Of a DNA stretch of 16,166 nt, positions 1 to 7,830 are shown in pieces (position 1 is the first letter of the stretch; every line of letters starts with the position of its first letter). A program made the translations under genes and the position numbers. The stretch is from AM-2324 sp042091035 (GTDB lineage Bacteria > Bacteroidota > Bacteroidia > Chitinophagales > Saprospiraceae), in contig JBELIG010000059.1 of the NCBI GenBank assembly GCA_042091035.1, positions 1 through 16,166 of the forward strand, read 5' to 3'. The notes below the pieces were generated by a model. That model saw nothing but the letters and a program-made list of their open reading frames with translations, ran no database searches and was not told the origin of the DNA.

Positions 1-608
1 TTATACATTATGGATGCATGGGAAAAGGTAAATTCTTCATAGGCTTCTCTTAAGTCCATATGTGCATCTATTTGTAGAATCCCAAATTCACTATGTATCT
101 CTGATAAAGCTTCCAAATAGCCTAAAGGTGTGGCGTGAGATCCACCGCAAAGGACTACTTTTTTACCTTTTTTGAGCAGCGCTTTAGTTTCAGTATAGAC
201 AAATTCTTTACAAGACAAACACGCTTTGTTTATTTGGTCAAGCAACTCAGCATGTTTATGACTTGATTTGGTTTTTCCGCCTTGCTCGAGAAATTTAATA
301 TGTTGTTCTGCCAAAGATCTGGTCTGTTCGGATTTTTTCTTTATTTGCTGATTAGGTTTCATAAAGTAGATTCCCTTTTTCCAAGAACCTGGAAAATCAG
401 CATCATAAAGATCGAGTTGCGTAGATGCTTGTAGAATATTTTCTGGTCCAGAGGCAGTTCCTGCTCCATAAGAAACTGTTACATCCCAAGGGACAGGAAA
501 AACGATCAACTCAGCATGTTCCTCCTCAAAGGGCAGACCTATGAAATGTCCATTTTCAAGTCCAATACCATTTGGGTCAAATGATTTAAGTAAATCGTCC
601 TTATTCAT
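1..608 (-). CDS. speB: Agmatinase/arginase-family ureohydrolase, C-terminus beyond window edge
   Basis: The reverse strand reads an uninterrupted 202-codon frame from an ATG at 608 to the window edge, so the C-terminal part is missing. Family signatures are visible: a VPWDVTVSYGAGT segment (residues 39-51), GGSH (155-158, with the metal-binding His), DAHMD (181-185, the manganese-binding Asp/His cluster) and SHAS (196-199). These place it in the arginase/agmatinase/formimidoylglutamase superfamily. The family hydrolyses guanidino groups at a dinuclear Mn centre in the cytoplasm. Agmatinase (agmatine to putrescine plus urea) is preferred because the divergent neighbours are the carboxyspermidine dehydrogenase and decarboxylase, which consume putrescine. 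The substrate is an inference from context; formimidoylglutamase or another guanidino-hydrolase cannot be excluded without the C-terminal half. The family assignment itself is secure. Confidence 0.85.
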   Translation of the reverse strand, partial: MNKDDLLKSFDPNGIGLENGHFIGLPFEEEHAELIVFPVPWDVTVSYGAGTASGPENILQASTQLDLYDADFPGSWKKGIYFMKPNQQIKKKSEQTRSLAEQHIKFLEQGGKTKSSHKHAELLDQINKACLSCKEFVYTETKALLKKGKKVVLCGGSHATPLGYLEALSEIHSEFGILQIDAHMDLREAYEEFTFSHASIMY

Positions 609-664
609 ACTTCAAATAATTTAGCATTTATTTTCCGAGAACAAAATGCATATAAAAAAGGAAA

Positions 665-692
665 TTTGAATCACTTTTTTGGCTTATATTTG
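665..692 (+). promoter_or_regulatory. Candidate Bacteroidota-type promoter for the polyamine operon
   Basis: TATATTTG at 685-692 matches the Bacteroidota -7 consensus TAnnTTTG. A TTTG at 665-668 lies 16 bases upstream, slightly shorter than the usual spacing for the -33 element. Transcription would start near 697-700, about 30 bases before the ATG at 727. This argues that the upstream in-frame start at 679 is not used. Confidence 0.5.
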
Positions 693-726
693 CCGAAATT
701 TTTATCAACATAATAAAAGCATATCA

Positions 727-1944
727 ATGTCTAAGGTTATCATTATTGGAGCTGGAGGGGTAGGAAGAGTGGTGTCCTACAAGTGTGCTCAGCACCCTGA
801 GGTGTTTTCTGAAATTATGCTGGCAAGTAGAACTGTGTCTAAGTGTGAACAAATTGCCGCAGATGTGATTCGAGATACTGGACATGCAAACTTTACCACA
901 GCACAAATTGATGCGGACGATGTTCCCGCTTTGGTAAAACTTTTTAAGACCTACAAACCAAAATTGGTTATACATGTCGCACTTCCTTATCAGGATCTAA
1001 CAATAATGGATGCATGTCTTGAGGCAGGGGTGCATTATTTGGATACGGCAAATTATGAGCCTATCGATGAGGCTAAGTTTGAATATTCCTGGCAATGGGC
1101 TTACCAAGATAGATTTAAGGAAGCTGGTTTGACAGCTGTCCTTGGTTGTGGCTTTGATCCAGGTGTGACCAGTATTTTTACCGCTAGGGCTGCTAAACAT
1201 CATTTTGATGAAATCCATTACCTAGACATAGTGGATTGTAATGGTGGTGATCATGGACATCCATTTGCAACAAATTTCAATCCAGAGATTAATATTAGAG
1301 AAATTACTCAAAAAGGTAAGTACTACGAAAATGGAGCTTGGGTTGAGACGGAACCCCATGAATACAGAAAGGAATTGTCATATCCTAATATAGGATCTCG
1401 TAGCTCTTACTTGCTTTATCATGAAGAACTAGAATCTTTGGTGAAAAATTTTCCTAGTATCAAGCGTGCTAGATTTTGGATGACCTTTGGCGATCAGTAC
1501 CTGAATTACCTTAGAGTTATTCAGGACATAGGTATGGCTAGCATTGAACCAATTAACTTTGAAGGGCAAAAAATTGTTCCATTACAATTCCTAAAAGCTG
1601 TTTTACCCGATCCTGGTTCACTTGGTACAAATTATTCTGGTGAAACCTCGATAGGTTGCAGAATTCGGGGGATAAAGGATGGGAAAGAAAAAACATACTA
1701 TATTTGGAATAATTGCTCACATCAAGCGGCTTTTGATGAAACTGGTGCACAAGGGGTTAGTTTTACAACTGGTGTTCCCGCTATGATTGGTGCTATGATG
1801 GTTCTGACGGATAAGTGGTCTGGTGCTGGCGTATTCAATGTGGAGGAATTTAATCCGGATCCATTCCTTGAAAAGCTCGGTGAATATGGTCTTGAATGGC
1901 AGGAAGAAATAAATGGTTCAATTGAATTAGGAACTGAATTTTAA
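727..1944 (+). CDS. Carboxynorspermidine/carboxyspermidine dehydrogenase (saccharopine dehydrogenase family)
   Basis: This 405-residue protein starts with MSKVIIIGAGGVG, a Rossmann NAD(P)-binding loop (GAGGVG at 8-13). It also has the CGFDPGVT segment (141-148) and a DCNGGDHGHP stretch (171-179), both typical of the LYS1-like branch of saccharopine dehydrogenases that makes carboxynorspermidine. The reaction is reductive condensation of aspartate semialdehyde with putrescine (or 1,3-diaminopropane). The next gene encodes the matching decarboxylase, which makes the pathway assignment strong. An in-frame start at 679 would add 16 residues, but it lies at or before the likely promoter and would put extra sequence ahead of the Rossmann strand, so ATG 727 is chosen. 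Which diamine is used cannot be told from sequence; putrescine to carboxyspermidine is favoured by the agmatinase next door. Confidence 0.9.
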   Translation: MSKVIIIGAGGVGRVVSYKCAQHPEVFSEIMLASRTVSKCEQIAADVIRDTGHANFTTAQIDADDVPALVKLFKTYKPKLVIHVALPYQDLTIMDACLEAGVHYLDTANYEPIDEAKFEYSWQWAYQDRFKEAGLTAVLGCGFDPGVTSIFTARAAKHHFDEIHYLDIVDCNGGDHGHPFATNFNPEINIREITQKGKYYENGAWVETEPHEYRKELSYPNIGSRSSYLLYHEELESLVKNFPSIKRARFWMTFGDQYLNYLRVIQDIGMASIEPINFEGQKIVPLQFLKAVLPDPGSLGTNYSGETSIGCRIRGIKDGKEKTYYIWNNCSHQAAFDETGAQGVSFTTGVPAMIGAMMVLTDKWSGAGVFNVEEFNPDPFLEKLGEYGLEWQEEINGSIELGTEF

Positions 1945-1961
1945 ATGCTTTAATTATAATA

Positions 1962-3110
1962 TTGCAGTACTCAGAAAAAATATCATATGATACATTGCCG
2001 TGCCCGGCATTTGTATTGGATTTAGAGCGTTTGAAATCAAATCTCGAATTGATCCGGAAGGTTCAAGAATCTGCTGGTGTAGAGATTATACTTGCCTTAA
2101 AGGCCTTTGCAAACTGGAGAACTTTTCCCTTGATTGGTTCTTATTTGAAAGGTGCAACAGCAAGTTCTCTAAATGAGGCAAGATTGATTAATGAGGAAAT
2201 GGGATGCAAGGCACACAGTTACTTTGTGGCCTACAAGCAGGATGAGTTTGAGCAGGTCTTAAAACTTAGTTCTCATCTTACCTTTAATTCTGTTGAGCAA
2301 TATTTACGTTTTAAGAATCAAATAAAAGAGTCAGACAATCCTGTATCTATAGGCATTCGGATAAATCCGGAGTATTCTAGTGTAGAGACAGACTTGTATA
2401 ATCCTTCAAGTCCTGGATCAAGACTCGGTTTACCCGTGGAGGCATTTCAGTCTGCTTGGCCGGAAGGTGTTGAAGGTATTCATTTTCATACACTCTGTGA
2501 GTCTAACTCCTATGATCTTGAAAAGACCCTTCAAGTAATTGAGGAAAAGTTTGGTGGGTATTTACATCGTTTGAAATGGATCAATATGGGTGGAGGACAC
2601 GGCATGACCTCAAAGGATTATGATACCGAACACTTGATTCAATTGTTGACCGCATTCAGAACTAAATATAAACTAGATATTATTCTAGAACCAGGATCTG
2701 CTATTGCTTGGCAAACAGGAGAATTAGTTGCTGAAGTTTTAGATATACATGAAGCAAAAGATATTAAAACACTAATATTAGACGTTTCTTTTACTGCTCA
2801 TATGCCTGATACTCTTGAGATGCCATACCAACCGCATATCAAAGGGCAGGTGAAAGCTTCAGATACTGCATTTAAATATAGATTAGGTGGCCTCTCTTGT
2901 TTAGCCGGCGATTTTCTTAAGGACTATTGGTTTGACAAACCTGTAGCTATTGGGCAACGAATAGTATTTGGTGATATGATGCATTATACCACTGTAAAAA
3001 CTACAATGTTCAATGGGATAGGACACCCTTCCATATTACATTGGGACGGTAAGCATATTGAAACAGTTAAATCTTTTGATTATTTGGATTATAAAAACAG
3101 AATGGCTTAA
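1962..3110 (+). CDS. nspC: Carboxynorspermidine/carboxyspermidine decarboxylase, TTG start
   Basis: This 382-residue PLP enzyme of the alanine racemase-like fold III family decarboxylates carboxy(nor)spermidine to (nor)spermidine. Visible signatures are the PLP lysine in ILALKAFANW (K47), HTLCESN (176-182), NMGGGHG (208-214), the phosphate-binding EPGSAIA (243-249) and the active-site cysteine in CLAGD (313-317). The reading frame begins 17 bases after the dehydrogenase stop with TTG. There is no ATG in this frame between the previous stop codon and residue 80, well inside the conserved fold, so a non-ATG start is required. TTG gives an N-terminus of normal length (the PCPAFVLD strand at 13-20). 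The last base of its stop codon is the first base of the prmC start, so translational coupling is likely. Confidence 0.92.
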   Translation: MQYSEKISYDTLPCPAFVLDLERLKSNLELIRKVQESAGVEIILALKAFANWRTFPLIGSYLKGATASSLNEARLINEEMGCKAHSYFVAYKQDEFEQVLKLSSHLTFNSVEQYLRFKNQIKESDNPVSIGIRINPEYSSVETDLYNPSSPGSRLGLPVEAFQSAWPEGVEGIHFHTLCESNSYDLEKTLQVIEEKFGGYLHRLKWINMGGGHGMTSKDYDTEHLIQLLTAFRTKYKLDIILEPGSAIAWQTGELVAEVLDIHEAKDIKTLILDVSFTAHMPDTLEMPYQPHIKGQVKASDTAFKYRLGGLSCLAGDFLKDYWFDKPVAIGQRIVFGDMMHYTTVKTTMFNGIGHPSILHWDGKHIETVKSFDYLDYKNRMA

Positions 3111-3952
3111 TGAGAACACATGAAGCAATACATTTTATCATTCAAAAATTAATCGAATCTTTTGGTGAAAGGGAGGCTAAAAGCCTATCTAGAATCATCC
3201 TAGAAGATGGATTTGATTTACAATATCCATTTATGGATGTTTCAATTGATGAATTCAAACTTGAGGACATTCTAAAAAATATTTTACGTGGTATTCCAGT
3301 TCAATATGTATTAGGTAAAACTAATTTCTATGGTTTTGATCTCAAAGTCAATGAAAATGTTCTAATCCCTAGACCGGAGACTGAAGAATTACTTTTCTAT
3401 GTGTTTGAACATTTTCACCAAAAGAATACAGCTTTAAAGATTTTAGATATTGGTACCGGAAGTGCTTGTATTCCTGTTGTTTTAAAAAGTAAATTTCCGA
3501 ACGCCGAAATTACAGCTTTAGATATTTCAGGTGATGCCTTAGATGTAGCAAGGCATAATGTTGAAAATCATAAGCTTACAGGTGTTGAGTTTCTGGAATT
3601 GGATTTTTTAGATAGATCTAATTGGTCTTTACTTTCTGGTGATTGGGATTTAATTATTTCTAATCCACCTTATATTCCAGATTCTGAATCCTCAGTAATG
3701 GGAGATTCCACGCTAAAGTATGAGCCTCATAAAGCTCTTTTTACCAAGGATGATAAGGGGCAGGAGTTTTATATAGCAATTGCTGAGTTTGCGAAGAAAT
3801 ATTTAAAGAAAGACGGGGTTGTGTTTTGTGAACTCAATGAGTTTTGGTCTGAAACTACACGTTCATATTTTAAAGCTGCAACTTTTCAAAGTGTATCTTG
3901 TATTAAAGATATGCAAGGTAAAAATAGAATCCTCAAGGCTACTTTTTCGTAA
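3110..3952 (+). CDS. prmC: Peptide chain release factor N5-glutamine methyltransferase
   Basis: This 280-residue protein has the usual PrmC/HemK length and layout. An N-terminal helical domain (about 1-75) recognises the release factor. A SAM-dependent methyltransferase domain follows, with RPETEEL (88-94), the SAM loop DIGTGSACI (113-121) and the catalytic NPPYIP motif (185-190). It methylates the glutamine of the GGQ motif in RF1/RF2. The start overlaps the upstream stop by one base (TAATG), so it is co-transcribed and probably translationally coupled with the polyamine genes. No functional link is needed to explain this placement; it looks like a housekeeping passenger. The NPPY motif separates it from other methyltransferases acting on small molecules. 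Confidence 0.95.
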   Translation: MRTHEAIHFIIQKLIESFGEREAKSLSRIILEDGFDLQYPFMDVSIDEFKLEDILKNILRGIPVQYVLGKTNFYGFDLKVNENVLIPRPETEELLFYVFEHFHQKNTALKILDIGTGSACIPVVLKSKFPNAEITALDISGDALDVARHNVENHKLTGVEFLELDFLDRSNWSLLSGDWDLIISNPPYIPDSESSVMGDSTLKYEPHKALFTKDDKGQEFYIAIAEFAKKYLKKDGVVFCELNEFWSETTRSYFKAATFQSVSCIKDMQGKNRILKATFS

Positions 3953-3957
3953 CTTTG
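3950..3957 (+). promoter_or_regulatory. Candidate -7 element upstream of folE
   Basis: TAACTTTG matches the Bacteroidota -7 consensus TAnnTTTG and overlaps the prmC stop codon, 70 bases before the folE ATG. I see no good TTTG -33 partner at the expected distance, so this is weak. Confidence 0.25.
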
Positions 3958-4027
3958 ATTGATAGTATAAAAAAGTGTATCTTTTTGACATAATAGAGCT
4001 GTTTTTAGGCGTATTAATAATGAGATA

Positions 4028-4690
4028 ATGGTAGGAAATTTGAATAATTCAGGTTTGTATAAAAGTGATGAAAAAGAAGAAAGGAACATCAATACACCTT
4101 TGAGATCTGACGCTTTTAATCTGAATGAAGAGGAGAAAATGAAGAAGATAGAGGCATCCTTTAAAGATATTATGGATGTATTAGGTTTAGACCTGAAGGA
4201 TGACAGTCTTCAGGATACGCCCAAGCGTGTGGCTAAGATGTTTGTAAAGGAGATATTTTCTGGTCTTAATCCTGCGAATAAGCCCTCTGTATCCGTCTTT
4301 GCAAATACTTACGGTTACAAAGATATGCTGATAGAAAAGGATATCTTAGTCCAATCTTCTTGTGAGCATCATTTTCTGCCTTTCTTCGGTAAGGCACATG
4401 TAGCATATATACCAAATGATAATGTAATAGGATTGTCTAAGATCAATAGAATCGTTGACTATTATTGCCGAAGGCCACAGGTACAAGAGCGTTTGACACT
4501 GCAGATTGCTCAGGAGCTCAAACAAGTATTAGGAACAGACGATGTTGCTGTTTATATTGAATCAAAACATATGTGCGTTGCGATGCGAGGTATAAAGGAC
4601 GATAATAGTTCAACAGTTACCTTCAATTACTCAGGGAAATTTGCAGAGAGAGAATATAAAGACCAATTCATGCGAATGATTAGTAAATAA
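4028..4690 (+). CDS. folE: GTP cyclohydrolase I
   Basis: This 220-residue protein is the length of the E. coli enzyme. It converts GTP to 7,8-dihydroneopterin triphosphate, the first step of tetrahydrofolate/pterin synthesis. Diagnostic segments are TPKRVAKMF (64-72), SSCEHHFLPFFGKAHVAYIP (110-129), with zinc ligand C112 and the following histidines, IGLSKINRIVDYY (134-146), QVQERLT (151-157) and HMCVAMRG (181-188), with H181 and zinc ligand C183. All catalytic and zinc residues that I can recognise are present. A second ATG at 4139 has a purine-rich stretch before it. Starting there would remove the TPLRSDAF segment, which Bacteroidota FolE proteins normally carry, so the upstream ATG is kept. 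The gene stands alone, 75 bases after prmC, and ends at a bidirectional terminator. Confidence 0.96.
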   Translation: MVGNLNNSGLYKSDEKEERNINTPLRSDAFNLNEEEKMKKIEASFKDIMDVLGLDLKDDSLQDTPKRVAKMFVKEIFSGLNPANKPSVSVFANTYGYKDMLIEKDILVQSSCEHHFLPFFGKAHVAYIPNDNVIGLSKINRIVDYYCRRPQVQERLTLQIAQELKQVLGTDDVAVYIESKHMCVAMRGIKDDNSSTVTFNYSGKFAEREYKDQFMRMISK

Positions 4691-4720
4691 AAAAGAGGCA
4701 CTTTTAGGTGCCTCTTTTTT
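4689..4720. terminator. Bidirectional intrinsic terminator between folE and the SUI1 gene
   Basis: GAGGCAC (4695-4701) and GTGCCTC (4708-4714) form a perfect 7-bp stem with a TTTTAG loop. The stem is flanked by six A on the left and six T on the right, so it works as a U-tailed hairpin on either strand. It lies between the converging ends of folE (4690) and the minus-strand SUI1-like gene (4722). Confidence 0.88.
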
Positions 4721-4721
4721 A

Positions 4722-5060
4722 TTATCCTTTTTTCTTCGAATTAGTATAACCCATTTTTACCAAAAGATCATATACTTTATCTTTTTGGTTGCCCTGGATA
4801 ATAATCTCACCATCTTTAACTGAGCCACCAACACCACATTTTGATTTGAGTGTCTTTCCTAAATCCTTCAAGTCTTCTTCTGATCCTACAAAGGATTCAA
4901 CAATAGTGACTTCTTTTCCCTTTCTCATCTTACGGTCAATAAAGATTCTTAACTTTTGCTGTCCAGGTTCTAATGTATCTACATTTTCCTTTTCTTCAAA
5001 GTCATATTCATAATCTGGATTCGTGGAATATACTACTCCAATTTTATTCTTCTTTCCCAT
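4722..5060 (-). CDS. SUI1/eIF1-family translation factor (YciH-like)
   Basis: This 112-residue protein has a short charged N-terminus and a C-terminal SUI1 domain (about 35-110). The typical core LGKTLKSKCGVGGSVKDGEI is followed by IIIQGNQKDKV and a closing LLVKMGY. The bacterial family (YciH in E. coli) is related to eukaryotic eIF1 and can influence start-codon selection in vitro. Its physiological role in bacteria is not settled. The start ATG directly abuts the stop of the secreted amidohydrolase gene upstream, so the two are co-transcribed, although no functional link is obvious. It is the last gene of its operon and ends at the hairpin terminator at 4689-4720. Confidence 0.9.
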   Translation of the reverse strand: MGKKNKIGVVYSTNPDYEYDFEEKENVDTLEPGQQKLRIFIDRKMRKGKEVTIVESFVGSEEDLKDLGKTLKSKCGVGGSVKDGEIIIQGNQKDKVYDLLVKMGYTNSKKKG

Positions 5061-6644
5061 TTATTCTTCCTTTATACCTGGTTGTCTAATTTCAAAATCT
5101 TCCTTTGTCTTAGCAGCCTTGACCATATTTCGAACATCCTCTAGCAAAAGCTCTGCATCATAAACGACTCCATCCTTTATAGTATAGTCAACGATTCCTG
5201 CTCTATAAATTTCATTATCAGGACTCAACTTTACTGCTCCTGTTCCATAAAGATACTTAAAATTGCGCAGTGGATTCTCATCAATAATAATCAAATCAGC
5301 TAGTTTGCCAATTTCAATAGAACCAATTTCCTCTCCTACACCTAAGGCTTCAGCCCCATATAAAGTGGCCGCTCGGATTACCTCTAATGGATGAAAACCT
5401 GCTTCACGCAACAACTCTAATTCTCTTACATAGGCAAATCCATATAATTGGTAGATGAATCCAGAGTCGGAACCCGTGGTTACTCGACCACCTCGGTTTT
5501 TATATTCATTGACAAAAGCCATCCATAGCCTATAATTTTCTTTCCAAATCAATTCTTCTTCCGTACCCCAGTCGTGCCAATATGATCCATGAGAAATTCT
5601 ACTGGGTTGGTAAAATCGCCAAAGATTTGGCATAGTAAACTCTTCATGCCATTCCTGTCTTCTTGCCCGATGAAGGTCTCTATTTGCCTCGTAGATATTA
5701 AAGGTTGGGTCTAGGGTGAAGTCCATTGCGATAAGGCTATCCATGACCATATTCCAATGATCAGAGAATGGCTCAGCAGCTTGTTTCCAAAGTCTGCCTG
5801 CTTCTCTAAATCGATCCTGTTCGTTATAATAGTTATAATCTGCTGGATAATTCTGAATTGTTCTGCCTTCAAATAATGCTTCGGGCAACCCATACCAGTG
5901 TTCCATAGAAGTTAAGCCAGCCTCAGCAGATTGAACTACATTCCATCTTGCAACATCTAATTGTGCATGATGACAAGCAGATCGCAAGCCTAAACGTCTG
6001 TTTTCTCTTAATGCTGCATCCATTATTGGAGGAGACGCACCAAAAAATTTAATGCCATCAGCTCCTTTGTTCGCATTTTCCTGTACCCATTTTTTCGCTT
6101 CCTCTGCACTATTAATACCTTCATATTGCCCTTGTCCAAAAACAGTATAGGCGTATATCCTTGGGGCTGCTATTTCATTGGCATTACTTCGTCTTTTTTG
6201 ATCTAAAACCCAGTCTAATCCATTACCACATGACGGATCACGAATGGTTGTAATTCCATGTGCTAACCAAAGTTTAAATACATATTCAGCATCTGCACCT
6301 TGTGATCTTCCCCCGATATGGCCATGCATATCTACAAATCCTGGAAGTACGTATTTTCCGTATGCATCAATTTCATGGCCACCCTCTTTTAATTGAGGCC
6401 TTCTCTTTTCATTGATTGGAACACCTGGATTACCAACCACTCGAATGTTTACAATTTTATTTTCTTCAATAACAATGTCTACTGGACCAAATGGGGGAGA
6501 GCCAGTACCATCAACAAGTGTTACTCCTCGAATAATTAATTGACTGTAAGGACCTTCACCACGAACTCTATCTGGTGCCTTCTCCACCTGTGCCCTGAGG
6601 CTACAAGTGAAAATTAAGATGAACAGGATGCTAATTAACTTCAT
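5061..6644 (-). CDS. Secreted metal-dependent amidohydrolase
   Basis: This 527-residue protein begins with a hydrophobic signal peptide (MKLISILFILIFTCSLRAQ, cleavage after residue 19). It then has the amidohydrolase layout: a small N-terminal beta region (LIIRGVTLVDGTG, 36-48), the first metal motif HGH (107-109), a candidate carboxylated lysine in GIKFF (K199), histidines at 225-226 and 249, and the catalytic aspartate in TGSDSGF (D393). The segment near the C-terminus resembling GSIEIGKLADLIIID is the usual family ending. It resembles the imidazolonepropionase/prolidase-like branch, so the substrate may be a cyclic amide or dipeptide; it cannot be named. An in-frame start at 6668 lies inside the upstream gene and before the signal peptide. 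ATG 6642-6644, one base after that gene's TGA, is preferred. Confidence 0.88.
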   Translation of the reverse strand: MKLISILFILIFTCSLRAQVEKAPDRVRGEGPYSQLIIRGVTLVDGTGSPPFGPVDIVIEENKIVNIRVVGNPGVPINEKRRPQLKEGGHEIDAYGKYVLPGFVDMHGHIGGRSQGADAEYVFKLWLAHGITTIRDPSCGNGLDWVLDQKRRSNANEIAAPRIYAYTVFGQGQYEGINSAEEAKKWVQENANKGADGIKFFGASPPIMDAALRENRRLGLRSACHHAQLDVARWNVVQSAEAGLTSMEHWYGLPEALFEGRTIQNYPADYNYYNEQDRFREAGRLWKQAAEPFSDHWNMVMDSLIAMDFTLDPTFNIYEANRDLHRARRQEWHEEFTMPNLWRFYQPSRISHGSYWHDWGTEEELIWKENYRLWMAFVNEYKNRGGRVTTGSDSGFIYQLYGFAYVRELELLREAGFHPLEVIRAATLYGAEALGVGEEIGSIEIGKLADLIIIDENPLRNFKYLYGTGAVKLSPDNEIYRAGIVDYTIKDGVVYDAELLLEDVRNMVKAAKTKEDFEIRQPGIKEE

Positions 6645-6645
6645 T

Positions 6646-7191
6646 TCAATATTTTTTAAGTGTAACATATTGACTTGTGAATGGAAGATAAGAATTGACT
6701 TTCAATATTTGTTCTTCATCTTCATCTGATTGAACACTACTTTCCTTAATTTTTTTCATGTCACTAGTTAGAATTTTATAGTATAGAGTTTCATTATCTA
6801 TACATTCTAAGCTGTAGAAAATTAAATTTCCTTGGACTTCAAATGTTGAATATAGGTTCCTTCCAATATTTGTGTGCTCTATTTGGATGCCATTATTCTC
6901 ATCTAAAATGAAAAGCCCTTTTTTAGATTCATCTTGGATAAGCGTATACCTTTTCTCTACTTTCCCATATCGTTCATTCTCGATGGTATTAAAATAATTC
7001 CACTCAGAATCATTATCCGTTTTAGATAATTCGAGCTCCACATATGCCGAATCCACAATTCCTTTCCCTATATATTCGATGTACATGGTGCCAGAATAGC
7101 GTCCTAGGCAATCGTTTGGAAAAAGAAAGCTATTTTGAGCTTGTGTATTAAAGGACGCTAAATAAAATAAGATTAGAAGCTGTTTTTTCAT
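6646..7191 (-). CDS. Secreted hypothetical protein
   Basis: This 181-residue protein has a clear signal peptide (MKKQLLILFYLASFNTQAQ). The mature part contains CLGRYSGTMYIEY, followed by alternating beta-type segments (YVELELSKT, EKRYTLIQD, GLFILDENNG, LIFYSLECI). The pattern suggests a small beta-barrel or lipocalin-like periplasmic protein, similar in style to Bacteroidota proteins that begin with a CxGxxxGT motif. I do not recognise a defined family. It is the first gene of the minus-strand operon: the downstream amidohydrolase ATG follows its TGA after one base, so the two are translationally coupled and may act on the same substrate. A poor -7-like element (TATATTTA on the minus strand, 7214-7221) lies just upstream. 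Confidence 0.75.
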   Translation of the reverse strand: MKKQLLILFYLASFNTQAQNSFLFPNDCLGRYSGTMYIEYIGKGIVDSAYVELELSKTDNDSEWNYFNTIENERYGKVEKRYTLIQDESKKGLFILDENNGIQIEHTNIGRNLYSTFEVQGNLIFYSLECIDNETLYYKILTSDMKKIKESSVQSDEDEEQILKVNSYLPFTSQYVTLKKY

Positions 7192-7287
7192 AGACTATTA
7201 TTTAGTTAAAATCTAAATATAATGGAAAGGACAATATTATTATACAACCTATCTTTCGGGGAAGGGCTCTTTAATAAAAGGAAAATC

Positions 7288-7830
7288 ATGATTTTTAGAA
7301 TAGCATTAATATTATCCCTGAGCTTGTTCTCTATAGAAGCTAGTAGTCAAGATTTATGGTACTCCACTCATAAGGATAGTCTTGGTTTTAGAATTTTTTT
7401 TCCAGAAAAGCCTACTGAATCAGAGCAAATTATAGAATCAGGTATTGGCTCGGTAAATCAGCAAACCTATTATCTGAATAATGATAATGGACCAGTTTAT
7501 TTTTATCAGTTGAATTATATTGAATATCCTGAGGGTACAATTCATTCGGATTCCATTGATTTAATGGATGATTTCTTTCTCGAGACCGTTCACGGTGCTG
7601 TAGAAACATTCAAAGGATCGCTTGCCTATGATACCGAAATAGAATTGAATGGAGTAAAAGGAAGGATGTATAGGATAGACTATATGAACAATACCCTTAG
7701 TCTTAAGACAAAAGTTTATGTAATTCGAAATAGGTATTATTCTATTCAAGTTATCTATAAAAAAGGGCAGAAGATCAATGCCCTTGATCGTTTTTTTGAT
7801 TCTTTTGATCTAATTCCTGTTAGATTATAA
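7288..7830 (+). CDS. Small secreted protein of unknown function
   Basis: From ATG 7288 this is a 180-residue protein with a signal peptide (MIFRIALILSLSLFSIEASSQ). A start at 7222 would put 22 unrelated residues before it. The mature part reads WYSTHKDSLGFRIFFPEKP, then a beta-rich region ending in VKGRMYRIDY, KVYVIRNRYYSIQVIY and a final ALDRFFDSFDLI. This layout (an opening FxxFFPEKP strand and a closing FFDSF helix/strand) is reminiscent of PsbP-like or DUF1795-like small secreted domains. That is only a fold-level impression. It is divergent from the hypothetical/amidohydrolase operon, and its stop codon lies within the 3' end of the convergent gene. Confidence 0.72.
   Translation: MIFRIALILSLSLFSIEASSQDLWYSTHKDSLGFRIFFPEKPTESEQIIESGIGSVNQQTYYLNNDNGPVYFYQLNYIEYPEGTIHSDSIDLMDDFFLETVHGAVETFKGSLAYDTEIELNGVKGRMYRIDYMNNTLSLKTKVYVIRNRYYSIQVIYKKGQKINALDRFFDSFDLIPVRL

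Noticed and set aside
679..726. Upstream in-frame start that would extend the carboxyspermidine dehydrogenase by 16 residues
   Set aside because: It overlaps the likely promoter and puts non-conserved sequence before the Rossmann strand; ATG 727 fits the family N-terminus.
4139..4141. Alternative folE start with a purine-rich upstream stretch
   Set aside because: It would remove the N-terminal segment (TPLRSDAF) that related FolE proteins carry.
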